Assembly: GCA_015501075.1 (NCBI GenBank)
Contig: JADNYJ010000126.1
Span: forward strand, 57,981 to 121,980
Reading direction: 5' to 3'
DNA length: 64,000 nt
DNA from: Gymnopilus junonius
Taxonomy: Eukaryota; Basidiomycota; Agaricomycetes; Agaricales; Galerinaceae
Shown here: piece after piece, positions 22,085-33,362 of the stretch
Numbering within the stretch: position 1 is the first letter of the stretch
Layout: each line of letters opens with the position of its first letter
The notes under the pieces: model-generated
Seen by the model: only the letters and a program-made list of their open reading frames with translations
The model's database searches: none
Told to the model about the DNA's origin: nothing
Position numbers and translations under genes: made by a program

Positions 22085-22860
22085 CGATGCCTCTTTCCGC
22101 CAACATGCCCAGCTGGAACTCGGACTTAAAACCAGCTTTCCACACCATCAAGGTTCATCAACATCAGCCTCCTTTGTTTGCAACTCGCGACTGCACAGAA
22201 AAAGAATGGGCTCCAACCAGAGTGGTCACTAATGAGTCACGTCTTAGTGCCTATAACCGGACTGACCGCACGAGAGCTCTCGATACGCTGAACGAGGTGG
22301 ACAGTCCATACAGTCTCCTGAATCTCCGATCCTCCAGCATCTGCCGCAAAGTTTCTAACGACAGAGATGACGCACGCGACCTCTTGAAGAAAATCGAAAA
22401 ATCCAGTATAATTCCTGGTTCTGAGAGACTTGGTGAGTACAGTCAACCATTTCACGGATACAGAGGTGCGCAGAAGGATTATCGGGAGTATGTATCTTGG
22501 GAAAGAGGTAGGGTATGGTTGAGGTTGTCTGTTTTGGTGATTCGGAGACGGCTGAGAGCTACAATAAGGTTTACAGTTAGTGTGATTACTTGTAAATTGT
22601 ATGGATGAGACGAGATATTTTACCTTCTAGATAGAGCACATGCGTCTCTTCAACCAAAGGAAGCGACGTTTTCTACCGATAAGTAGAGAGTTCAGAAATC
22701 GACTGCGGTGGAGAATTAGTTATGATAATCTTATGAAAGAGGGTGAAGTGGGAACAGTGTCTAGAGTCATGGGCATCTTCACAAAAGAACAACAACCTCG
22801 ATACCTGGTGCTTCCTGAGCCGAAAGATCAGAAAAACCTTTGAAGAGATCTGGTGCAAAA
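22085..22860 (-). pseudogene. decayed partial copy of the 27109-28693 gene
   Basis: The minus strand reads KWLTVLTKSLRTRNY and ACVISVVRN, matching KWLTVLTKSLRMRNY and SCVISVLEE in the intact gene at 27109-28693. The flanking sequence matches the intron and exon regions of that gene (for example the block around 22640-22740 against 27980-28100). Frames are broken and the helical core is missing, so this is a relic. Both copies are on the same strand and the tandem repeat array at 24.4-26.6 kb lies between them. Confidence 0.7.
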
Positions 22861-24399
22861 ACTCACTTTGAATTCCAAATTCAGGTCTTTTAATATCTCT
22901 TAAGTAGTCGTCAGTGATTGATGAAAAGATATGATACAGTAAACTTCGTTATTGCAATTCGTTGTCCCTCCTCGATCGTACATTTATTCGATTCCAGCGT
23001 ATATTTTCTGCCGTTCATTAGGCACTAATTTGGGCTAATGTGCCCACAGTCGGTACGGAAATTCTAGGAAGATGCATTGGAGCATCATAACTCAAGGTCA
23101 GGGTCCCAAGGAACGTCCTTAACCTTGTAAAGGTCGGATCAGTCCAGTGCACCCTTGGCACCGCAAAAAGGCGTGGAAAATCACCCTGAGACCATTGATA
23201 TGAGCACATCAGACCTTGAGACGCGAGCCGCGGTGAGGTGCAATATAAGAGTCGAGTTAAAATGGAAGGAGGCCTGGAACACGAGGTTAATGGTGTGGAC
23301 TGGGAAGGGATGAGAGCGGCCGAACATGGTCGCCAAATTAAATTGAAGGAAACCAATCAAGCCTGATCAGGCTGAGAAATACAAGGCTCTCATTTCAAAC
23401 TACCTTGTGAATTTCAGAGGAAAACACAGGGATTAATAGAAGCTTGAAAGCAGGGGAACAGAATCAGATGATTCAGATGTTGGAGAAATAGGAAAGTTCA
23501 AGGCGCTGACTTGAGAATATACGAGTTGAATTAGAAGCTGCGCATGGAGGAAAGCGGAGGCGTGTCATATATCCCGGGACTAATGATGCCTGGAAGCGAA
23601 ATACTAGTTCAGAGCTACCAACTGGGATGGCGACAACTTACAAGTCATCCGATTCCTCGGCTGTGCTCCGAGAAACGGAGGATGCAGAGTCGATGGCTCA
23701 AGATTCATTCATAGCAGCTGGTAAGTTCTGAGTTGACGAATAAGGGGTGTCTCCTCTGAGCGCACAGGAGGTTCAACTGCTCATTGCATTTGAAAGTGAC
23801 CGTTGACCGTCCAGGTTGAAATTGTCACAGAAACGCGAAAGTAACTTCACGTGTACACAAATTAAATCACGCCCTTGATTCAATGATTGTCTTATAATCT
23901 AGCCAGCACTTTACTGAGTCTAGAGCACATATTAGCTCTGTCCAAAGTCTTCAATGCGACTTCAGTGCACTCCCTGCTTTTGTGCAGTTCCATTTGGACA
24001 GCCCGGACATCGGCTCTTCAGGCATTCTCTTATCTCGGCCTAGGTCGGTCAGATTTCGAATTTCCTGTCAGAATGTGCCCACAATCGATTAGGAGCAAGC
24101 TTTTATGCCGCATCACCGCCCAGTGCCCACAGGCAGGTTCTTGGAGGGACACGCGGTCTGGTGGTTATGGTATCCACGGATTTGTGGCCCATTTAGGAGG
24201 ATGTCTGGGTCTCTGGCGATCTGCAGACTGCAGACTAGTTAACCGATGTCATCACCAACGAATTTTCGAGTCAACCCTGAAGGAACGCACTCCCAGGCTA
24301 ATTAGCTCGGAGATCTATCTGTCAGGGACCGGAGAAATGACACAGTTTCCCCGTGCGACCGGCAACGAGTCCGAGACCCACCAAAAGGTTTAAAAGGAC
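22861..24399. other. intergenic, nothing recognised
   Basis: This 1.5-kb stretch holds open frames up to 168 codons (23887-24393) with no family resemblance. No transposon ends or RNA genes were seen. Confidence 0.35.
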
Positions 24400-26645
24400 G
24401 GTCGTTTCCTTCCGAGGCCTTCAGTTTCCGACTCCCCATCTGCCTTCGAGACCTTCTCCCTAGGAGAACGTTCTCGTTGTGCTCTTGGGGTTGTCGTCGC
24501 TCTTGGTGAGTTCACTGTAATACTACCTGTTGGTCTTTTACTGACACGTCTTTTTCTAGTCGTCTCGCAGCAAGTCCCTCCGGGGCGGGGAGTTGGCTGC
24601 CATCCGTCCTTTCGAGGTCTGGAGCGCCTGAAGTCCCTCTCTTCTTGCTGGCCCTGTGCTGGATTCGTCTCAGGCATGTTCTGTGCTACATGGTAGCAAC
24701 GTGGACAGGTAGACCGGTTCCTCCAGGTGCATGACAACTGGGCATGGTACACCTACCCCCCTGTCGTCTAACCACATTGGATTCGGGGACGAGGACTTGG
24801 GGGTTTCAAGGTCTAACCATGCTCAATGGCCAGCTTTGCTCACTCTGGGAGGAGTGCATTGTTGGCAAATCCGTCCCACTTGTGCCGCGGGGAGTCGTCG
24901 CCAAGTGGGACAACAAAGCCATGGGTAAGTTTTTGTCTTTATGCTGTTCTTCGTTCACTAAACGTCCTCTTTATTCTTTCGACAGCAATTCTCTATCTGG
25001 ATTTCGGGGTCGCTTTTCTTTTCTCTCTTTTTCCCCGGGGAGATATCATGGCCACAGTATCTCACTGCTGTGGTTAGGGTGTCTCGTCGTACTCCCTTGC
25101 AAGGGTCCCGGTGGTGGCTGGGTTTTGCTGTGCCTTTGGCAGTCGCCCGCTAAGAGCACGAAACCCTGGGTGTCATAGGCGGTTGATCTTTCTAACTGGT
25201 TTCTCTAACTTGAGACCCAGCTAAAGCTAATAAGATCCCGTTCCTTTACGCTCAAGAGACCAGCTTTTGCTTACTTTGCTAGAGTGCATGGTTGGTAATT
25301 CAATCTTCGTCAGCTGGCTGGTCAAACTCCAAGTCAGTTGGAGTCACTTGTCCCACTTGCACTGCACTTCGCGGTTATCAAGTGGGACGCCCAACAAAAC
25401 AGTGAGTATAATATTATTATCACCGTCTCTTCTTCTTACTCCTTTTCCGTCTCAACAGCACTCCTTTTTTCTCTTTTTTCTTCTTCTCCTTTTCCCCCAT
25501 TCCCCAGAATCCTAATATTGCGCGAGAAATCTTGCAATGTTATGGGTTCGTCTACCCTTTTCCCTGGGTAGGAGAGCTTTGACTCTTTTTCGTGCTCCCT
25601 TGTCGTGGGCCCGGGGCTGGGTTTGGCTCCTTTGAGTCGTTCCTCTAAGAGCACGTAGCTTCTTAAGCCTTCCGTATGAGTGAGTTTTTTTGTGGTTGTG
25701 ATTGTTTTTATCGGTTAAATTTATTCTTTTCCAGCTATATCTATGTCCTATGCCTATACCGCCACTTCACTGATGTGCGTTCTTTTACGACTGCCATATT
25801 AATTATTGTCTGACGCTTTGTGTTCGACAGTGCAGTGATACTCTATGCTTCGCTTGGGGCAGTTTTCTATTCTATGACTATTGACTTCATTTCCCGGGGC
25901 GAGAACCTGGCCAACGGTCAGGATATCTCGCACGCTCCCTCGTCAGGGTTCCCGGAGGCGGTTCGACTGTTTCATCAGTCGCCCGCTAGAGCATGTAAAT
26001 CCTTGGGCGTTATAGGTGGTTGATCTGCTATCAAAGCTTCTCTCGAGGCGGCGATAATGACAATTAGATCCTGTTCTATCATGCTTAAAAGGCCAGCCTT
26101 GCTCGCGCATCGCTGGCTTGAGCGGTCCAGTTCGAAAAATGTCAGTTTTCTTTACGACTGCCATGGTTTTCATCAACTGATCATCTTATCTTTCTCGATA
26201 GCCGCGACCTTCAATTTTAATCTCTCTTCTGTGACTTCACTTCCTGGGGTGAGACCCTGGCCAACAACCAGACCAGGATCTCTTGTCATGCTCCCTTGCA
26301 AGGGTCCCGGGGTCGGGTCCAACTGTGCCTTGGACAGTTGTCCGTTGAGCACGAAAACCTTGGGTGTTGTCGGCGGTTGATCCTCCTACCATGCGGTAAA
26401 GTTTACAGGATCCCGTCCCATCACTTAAATGGCCAGAATAACTCGCTGGCAACATTTCTTTTTCTCTCTTTTTTCGTAAAGTAGTATTTTTCCCCCTTTC
26501 CCTAGAACCTGGATATTACGGGAGAAATCTCTCGGTATTTGGGTTCGTCTAAACCTTTTCCCCGGGGGTGGAGAGCTTGGCTCTCTTGTGCTCCCTTGTC
26601 GCCGGGCCCGGGGCTGGGCTTGGGTATCTTGTCTATTGTTATGAT
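24400..26645. repeat. degenerate tandem array of 0.3-0.5-kb units
   Basis: A core of the form GCTCCCTTG...GG.CCCGGGG..GGG recurs at about 25098, 25592, 25936, 26290 and 26596. Two unit types can be told apart. Type A (25098, 25936, 26290) continues with CGGTTGATC and a GATCC-G-TC...GGCCAG block. Type B (25592, 26596) is preceded by GAGAAATCT...GGGTTCGTCTA and GAGAGCTT. A further block, CCCACTTG...AAGTGGGAC followed by a GTRAGT-like donor, occurs at about 24880 and 25370. Units have diverged by point changes and indels. No long open frame spans the array. The origin is unknown: it may be a decayed multi-exon repeat gene or an old tandemly duplicated element. Confidence 0.55.
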
Positions 26646-27108
26646 AGACCGGGTACTTAAATCTCTAAACGCACTTTCTTTCGCGTACTTTGAATAGCAT
26701 ATAGTGGAGTAGAAAGTGTAATTAATCGTGTTTGTTTGATCGATTTGACATTGATATTAATGTTTGCTATGGTCCTATGATAATAAATGCCGGGCACTCA
26801 ACAAAGGAGGAAAGATAAAGGAAGTATGTAGACGTTCTTGTGTTGGAGGGAAGGCCCAAGTGAGGAGGAGGATCGCTGCACCTAGGAGCTCATCAGGATA
26901 CCTTTCTAAGTGGTCAATCAACGTCAACACTGGACGTTTGTTCAGTAGTGTTGATTAGACGAAGATTGGCGGTCTTAGCCCAGGATACCCTCCCGCTTGT
27001 TAACGCAACCTTCAAAGTTGACCTGTTGAGTGTCCGATGAAAGAACATGTCTTTATGATTAGCAAAAGATGTATGCGGCAATCATCATTAATACTATTCT
27101 TGGTTAAA

Positions 27109-28693
27109 TTATCGCACTTTACACACAATCCACCTACCTTCAACGCCCTCTTTCCGCCGAACATGTCCAACTGGAACTCGGGCTTCCAACCAACTCTCGA
27201 CATCGACATCAACCTCTGCTGACGGCGACTCGCGACTTCCTGACAGATGCAGAACAGGCTCCAGGCAAAGTGACCTAGCGAGCCACGCTTTGGTACCCAT
27301 ACCCACTGTGGATTGATCGCATGAGAGCTCTCGATACGCAGAGCGTATGATAGTCCAGGCCGTCTCAGCTGACTTCTTCCTTAATGCTTCTAAAAGAAAC
27401 AACACTGCTTGTCTGCCTCGCTCTAGATCGGACTTGCTGGCCAAAATCGGTATCGTTGACGACAAAGAAAGATTCCCCAGGCCAGCTTCGATATCTGTCT
27501 TTTGAAAATCCGATCCTCTTGGATCTGCTGCAGAACCTTCCTCAAGGACAGAGATGACGCACGACCTTCGAGAGAGACTCAAGAATTTAGCATAATTCCT
27601 CATTCTGAGAGACTTGGTAAGCACAGTCAACCATTTCGCGACTTCAGAAGTGCGAGGAAGGATGGTTTGGGGTATGGACTCGAGTTGTTGAAAATACGTG
27701 CTTTGGGAGGGGTAGGATACCACCAGGTGGTGTAATAAAGAGACAAGGACGCTGTGGGCTGAAGGAGGGTGGAGGGGGGTGGAGGTGGCGCTGGTGCTTG
27801 TTGAAGGTGAAAGGGAAGGGGAAGGTGAGGATCTAGGAGGGAAGACGTGGGGTATGATTGAGATTGTCTGTTTTGGCGATTCGAAGGTGACTGAGAGGTA
27901 TAACGAGGTTTCGTATACTGTGAGAGGGAACTATTAGGATCGGTTTGGTTATTTGTGAGAAATGGGAAATTTCACCCTCTAAAGCAAAAGTATCTCGTCG
28001 ACTAGAGGAAGCGACACCTTCTCTTAACTTGCCTGCAGATAAGGAAAATAGTTCAGAGATCGACTGCGGTGAAGGAATTGGGTAAGATAATCTTACGAAA
28101 GAGGATGAGCACGTTCTCCTGTGCGTCTATTCGCTGTCTCCTCCCATTCTCCGATTCCAATGAGGTCCTGCGGTGGTTCTCGAAGATGTTGTCCACCTGT
28201 AGCATCATTTAAATCCTCCACGAAGTACAAAGCCAAAGTAATACAACACTCACCTTCTCTTGGATAAACCTCCGATACTCTTCCTGTGCGTTGTAATTCT
28301 TCAAACTGTGGCAGAGAAAGACAAACTGGGAGTTTTCATCTAGTTTCATGACAACACGCGTAGACAACTCGGAAAGACCGAGCTAGATACTTACTCGTCA
28401 CCGTCTTTCTCTAACCCGCTGCTTCTGCTCACGGACGCCATGAGGTTCATGCGCCTCCTATTAGCTGTAGCGTTTGAATTTGGAGGTTCTGATGATGTCC
28501 CCGCCGAGTGCGCTTCGGAGGCAGGAGAAATATTTTCTCCTAAGGGGCTAGCGCCAACACCTGGTCTTGAAGAGGTAATACCTCTTCCTCTTCCCCACCC
28601 CCAGCCTCTCGACCGCCAGGGTTGCTCAGAGCCTCGATTTGAACTGGAAGAGCCTCTTGGTGTGTTTCGCCACTGGGAAGACGACATGTTCAA
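27109..28693 (-). CDS. conserved helical protein, possibly SAC3/PCI-type
   Basis: The gene has five or more exons. Exon 1 (28693-28391) starts MNMSSSQWRNTPRGSSSSNR and is Ser/Gly/Arg-rich. It continues as DENSQFVFLCHSLKNYNAQE, then VDNIFENHRRTSLE...VLILF. A further exon gives KLREGVASSSRRDTFALE, joined to VYETSLYLSVTFES and SVLVSLLHHLVVSYPSQSTY. The end is EVAKWLTVLTKSLRMRNYAK, AVLFLLEALRKKSAETAW, TIIRSAYRE and VGHVRRKEGVEGRWIVCKVR. The alternating helices and the final winged-helix-like segment (WLEARVPVGHVRRKEG) resemble SAC3/GANP or PCI-domain subunits. That link is my inference and no signature motif proves it. All introns keep the frame. A decayed copy lies at 22085-22860. Confidence 0.65.
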
Positions 28694-29170
28694 TTATTAT
28701 AAAACAATTATCTGGTGTCAAGAAGTCTCGTAGGCAGGAGTCGTTCCATCCGTTATATATGAGTGGTCTAATGCAAAAATTAGTGGAGTTCAGTGAGCAT
28801 TTTCCTTCAGATATAGAATATTATTGTCATCGAGCTTACCCGCGCCTTTGCCAACCACCCTTAGAATGCCTGAATTCAAGATTTGGACGCTTGAAGTTTG
28901 TAATTATTGTTTGCGGTGAAAGGGGTCAGCGCTTGACAATTTTAAGGTAATTGGTAATAAAATTTGGCTGACTACGCTAATGATAACTCAGGTATTTACG
29001 TAGCTACGTAAGCACCTGCGGAGCTTTACTTTCAAAGTGTCCGGTCCGCTGCTTCCGCCTTAAGGTTTCCTACTGTCGCGGACGTTGTCAGCGGTCATCC
29101 ATTTTTTCGCCATCCAGGACGCGATCCCCACTACATCATACCCACAGGTTTTGGCTCTTCAATCCTCAGA
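28694..29170. promoter_or_regulatory. shared promoter region of two divergent genes
   Basis: This 477-bp gap separates the divergent starts at 28693 (-) and 29171 (+), so it should contain both promoters. No individual factor site could be identified. Confidence 0.4.
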
Positions 29171-30272
29171 ATGGCTTCTCTATCTTATACCCTCAACTGC
29201 CCTCCTTACGAAACCAACCAAAATCTCAACGCAGAAACGGTACCACTTTGCACAGGTCCACCAACACGAGAGGAATTACTGGTCCATTATCCTGCAAAAT
29301 TTACTTGGCAGCAGCTAAAGACGTTCGTTAACTCTGGGTCTGTCGCCTTCTCATAATAATATTTCTATTCATCCGTGCTGAATGTGCGGTTCGAAAACGA
29401 TCTGTAGGGATCTTGGCCTCCTGAAACGAGATCGGGCCCTGCAGAGAAGATATGATGACTGGGCTGTTGGAATTAAGGAGCAATATGGTTCTGTGGGTAA
29501 GTTTTCCTAGTTGTCTTGAATTGGACTTATACAACTTGTGTTCATGTAGTGAATTACCTTACGAACTATCGCTTGCGATGGGGACAGCCTGATACGCTCT
29601 CGCTTCTTAAATCGACCCTCATCGACAATAATTACGATGACATCAATTCTTCTGACTCGAATGGCGTTCCTCCCAATCAGCCACCCCCTTATTTTTGTTG
29701 GGAAACTCCAAAGGAGTATCTAAGTATCATCCAGAACGATTGGCCGTACTCAGGTAACATTCTGCGGCTGCCTACCGGATCATCAACTGAACGTACTGAC
29801 TTGCATCTGATAACCAGTCCCTCCAGAAGTTGAACATACCCTAATATGGACTAAAGTCCCCATATACCACCCCGACCTAGTTGATGAATCCATAAAAGTG
29901 CGAATAGACCAAGATGGCTTGTGGGGATTTACAGGCACCGATACCCCTCCGCCCTCGCCTTCTAACCTGCCTGTATGTCTTCCGGCTCTTGCAGAATGGT
30001 GCGTTACTCAGGATAAGATGATTGCATCCGCGCCTCCAACTGAGAAAGAGAGGGTGCTTATTGAGAAGGCCGGGAGTGAGGTGCATAGGTATGTAAGGAA
30101 TCGGTGGGATGAAAAGGTATGGGAGACTGCGTGGTTTGTTAATCCTCCTGTTAGTAATTTGTTTCAAAGAGTTGATGTATATTGGATGCTGATCTTTGGT
30201 TTATCGATTCCTCAGAGGTTGCAAAGTGTACCGAAATTGGCTCACATACATGTTTTTGCTCGGAAGAAGTGA
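29171..30272 (+). CDS. NGI1/DUF3605 domain protein
   Basis: The gene has five exons with an intact frame. Introns lie at about 29338-29400s, 29490-29549, 29756-29818 and 30150-30215. The start is MASLSYTLNCPPYETNQNLN. Family blocks occur in order: FTWQQLKTFVNSGDLGLLKR, RRYDDWAVGIKEQYGSV, NYLTNYRLRWG, the ETPKEYLSIIQNDWPYS block, VPPEVEHTLIWTKVPIYHPD and WFVNPPRLQSVPKLAHIHVF. The NDWPY and final H-x-H-V blocks are the hallmark of N-acetylglucosamine-induced protein 1 (DUF3605). The family is induced by GlcNAc in Candida but has no known biochemical activity. The last exon ends at 30272 with ARKK. Confidence 0.85.
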
Positions 30273-30890
30273 AGCTGGACTCGAAGACAATACTGCATGC
30301 ACCGTCACTGTTTGAACTTATGGATACTTAGAGGATTCTTCGAATTGGGACTTTTATTCTAAAGAGATAATTCAATAGATATAATTTGCGTGGACCATTG
30401 GCTCAATAAATGAACTGATACATGGCAAGTGAACCGGCAACCGGCCAATGCACTATGAGATTTATGTGTCACGGGCTTGCATTTTAGCTGGTTAGGGAGG
30501 TTCTGAGCGGTTAGCAAAGACTGATGCGTTATGGGATATGATCCATATGAATTAAGACAAGGTTATATGGCATTATGAGAGAGTCGATTGTATCCCCAAT
30601 GCTGACAGTAAAGTCAGATTAGTGACTAATCTCAGGAGGGTAGATACACACTGGCGCTCTGGATCCGGAGCGCCTGCACAGACTCGGAGGCAAGTAAAAG
30701 TGGTAAATTCAAACACATTGGGGTATATATAATTTGGAATTTTTTAAGTACGAAAGCCTCCTTTGCTAATAAGCTACATCTTCATCGTCATGTTATATTC
30801 TGTATATTAAGTATCTTAATTACCATCCGCCCAGCCAGAGCTCAAGCTCAACAATAGCAATGCAGAACCGGCCCCAGAGAAGAACTTTTA
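30273..30890. other. intergenic between convergent genes
   Basis: This is the 3' region of the NGI1-type gene and of the WD40 gene. It is AT-rich with no recognisable feature. Confidence 0.4.
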
Positions 30891-32757
30891 CTATGGAACT
30901 TTCGGGAGGGGCAGGAGCTCCTTAAGCAATCTACCGCTGTGGATGTCCAAAATTTTGAGGGCGTCGTCAAATGGAGCAAGCAGCTTGCGGTCGTCAAGCC
31001 GAAAGTTGGCTTCATTGGACATGTTACCATCTAACTTGTAGTTCAGCTCTCCCGAAGCCACGTCCCGCACGTATAGAGACCCATCAAATTGGGAATGAAT
31101 CAAATAAGACAGAAAAATTGCCATTTGTTGAATATAGTTTGTTTGTGGTTCAAGGACATACTGACATTTGCCAGTCCGTAGGTTCCAAACTCGCACTATT
31201 CCATTATTGTCCAGTGAATAGGACTGACTTTTAAGTTGGTCAAATCCAACTAATACTACTGTAAACAAAAGTGAGAATAACTTTCATTTACGAATAATTC
31301 CCTTACTTTTAGTTCTGTGTCCTATAAGAACCCAATTAAAGTTTCCTGTAAAGACATCCCAAACACGGAGAGCACAATCATCCCCTCCGGTCATAATAGT
31401 CCTCCCTCGGCTCTCTAAACTTGTAGTCTTGTGGCCAGGTACTTTTATACTGCGCAGGAGTAATGAATGCTGGCTGGTATCCTAGATCAAGTAATTGTCA
31501 TATACTATTACTGGCTTTTTAACAACTAGCTTACATCATTGGAGGATTCAGAGGCTATTTCTCCAGAAAGCGGCAGCCTCCAGATCTTAAAGGCGGAACC
31601 AAGATGACTCCACGTCACAAGCAATGCTTCCTTCGGCAATTTTTCTATAGAGGTTACGCCATTCTCGTAAATTTCGACTAGCTCAGGCTCCAAGATCAGG
31701 AATTGGCTTAACGAAGGTTTGTGTTGGTGAGGCAGAGTGTGGAGACATTGACCACTAACAAGGTCATAGATAGATACAGATGGCTGCCGCAGGTATGCCT
31801 GAGGTACTATGATTCGTCGGGAGTTTGAAACGGAAACATAGAAAAATCGATATCAAATTTTACACATGCTCTGGAGAGCTAAAATTTTACAGAGATGTAC
31901 AACTTTACATTTTCTTTAGATTCGTAAAGTTTTTTTAACGAAAAGTTGAAAGTGCAAGCAACAGGAGCATTTCCGCGTCTCAAAAGTGAAAGGATGGGGA
32001 GATTGAAACGAGAGTCACATAGCAGTCACGGTTCATTTGAAGTTTTGCTGACAAGCCGAATAGACGGCATGCTGGCAGTAGCATCAGTGCTGCCCACAGT
32101 AAATAGAAGGTCTAAGCGGAGCTTGAATGTTCATCACGTTTGTCACTCTGGATTGGACTCTGAATGGTCCTCCAGGTTTTCTGAATGCAATACTGCGAGA
32201 ATTGACATGAAATTTGGCATGGATGCTCGCCTAAAGGTACTGAAACTGCCTGTAAAATTTTGGCATGACCGCTCATTAGGATCTGGCTAGATCTAACTAA
32301 TGATCTCATTACATTGACTGTTTTGATGTAACGAACTTCTCATCTGTCCGATATCTTTCTCATCCACAGCATTCTCTGAGAAAAATTCTACACCATCTTA
32401 AAGGCCAGAAGGTCTAGTATTTATGTGATTTTTTCTAGAGCAAAGGAGTGAGGTAGAGAGGCAGGAGCAGGGTCGTTTCAAACTCGCCATCGTTTCAAAC
32501 TCCCGACGAATCATAGTAGTAATAAGAATGTCGTTGTATACGTCAAGAGACGACAAATGAGTGCCGGGACGAGTAAGAGAGTGGAGGGAACGGAAGTCTG
32601 GTAAAGAATAGACAACAACGGTGTCCCGAATTCCTGTGACAAAATAGTTACGAGAAAGATCTGTGAGGACATAATATATGTTCTGAGAACCATCAGCTAG
32701 AAGGACAGAAGTATGTTTGGGTTCTTGATCCTCCCAGCTGGAGACGGGCTGTAACAT
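30891..32757 (-). pseudogene. WD40 repeat protein, F-box/WD40 (Cdc4-like), worn
   Basis: WD40 repeats are readable in several frames on the minus strand. The upstream part (32757-32480) reads NYFVTGIRDTVVVYSLPDF and GTHLSSLDVYNDILIT. The next (31830-31560) reads QPSVSIYDLVSGQCLHTLPH and HLGSAFKIWRLPLSGE. Then (31440-31310) comes IMTGGDDCALRVWDVFTGNF, and (31230-30900) YSLDNNGIVRVWNLRTGKCQ, LYVRDVASGELNYKLDG and ALKILDIHSGRLLKELL. Order and style match Cdc4/Fbw7-type beta-propellers, substrate receptors of SCF ubiquitin ligases. No F-box is seen and about 500 bp without WD40 signal (31860-32400) splits the propeller. Either the gene has a large insertion or part of it is lost. Confidence 0.6.
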
Positions 32758-32879
32758 ACTTGGCCGTCAAAGAGCAAGCAAAAGAAAAGCTCCGCGATTT
32801 GTCCATGATAAGGTGCACAACTAACGCAGAGGCCTGAGGCTCCTAGAACATGGGCACAAACTAAAAATAGACCAATCAA

Positions 32880-33362
32880 TAGGTGTCACATCGGTCACGG
32901 CTACTCAATCACACAATGTTGGACGACTCGAAAATGCGAAAGGACGAAGGCACGGAAAACCATTCTCTTTCTCTGAACTTCCACATCCGTCTTTCGCCAG
33001 ACTCATCTCTTCTCCCTACACTGCCAGTGCCAGGCCTATTTGTCCTAGTTTTCCGTGTTTTTTTCGCAGGTTTTCACAATGGCAACTCGTTTCCTGCACG
33101 TTTTGGCGGAATCCAGGAGTTTTGGAGAAACCGCGAGGGAAAAGAGATGTTGTGAGGGAGAGGTCTGAGATACGGGAGAGGGAGGAGAGGATGAGGCGTT
33201 GTGACCGACAAACAAACACAAATAACACAGCCACCTTGACAATAGGCCTTTTCCGACTCATCCACACTGTCAACGACACATTTCTCGAGCTGCACTACAG
33301 TGCCGACAACGACCATCACGGCTTCCAATCTGCGCATAACGGTGCCACCACGCGGTGTGGGC
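32880..33362. promoter_or_regulatory. upstream region of the YTA7-type gene
   Basis: This gap between the WD40 gene (-) and the AAA+ gene (+) should hold the promoter of the latter. Overlapping frames on both strands show no domain. No discrete site was identified. Confidence 0.35.

Noticed and set aside
23887..24393. 168-codon plus-strand frame
   Set aside because: No recognisable domain and no splice or promoter support; not called as a gene.
24390..24752. 120-codon minus-strand Arg/Pro-rich frame
   Set aside because: It lies in the degenerate repeat array and its composition follows the GC-rich repeat.
31946..32290. 114-codon plus-strand frame inside the WD40 gene
   Set aside because: It has no domain and sits in the non-WD40 gap of a minus-strand gene. 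It could belong to an insertion, but no ends were found.
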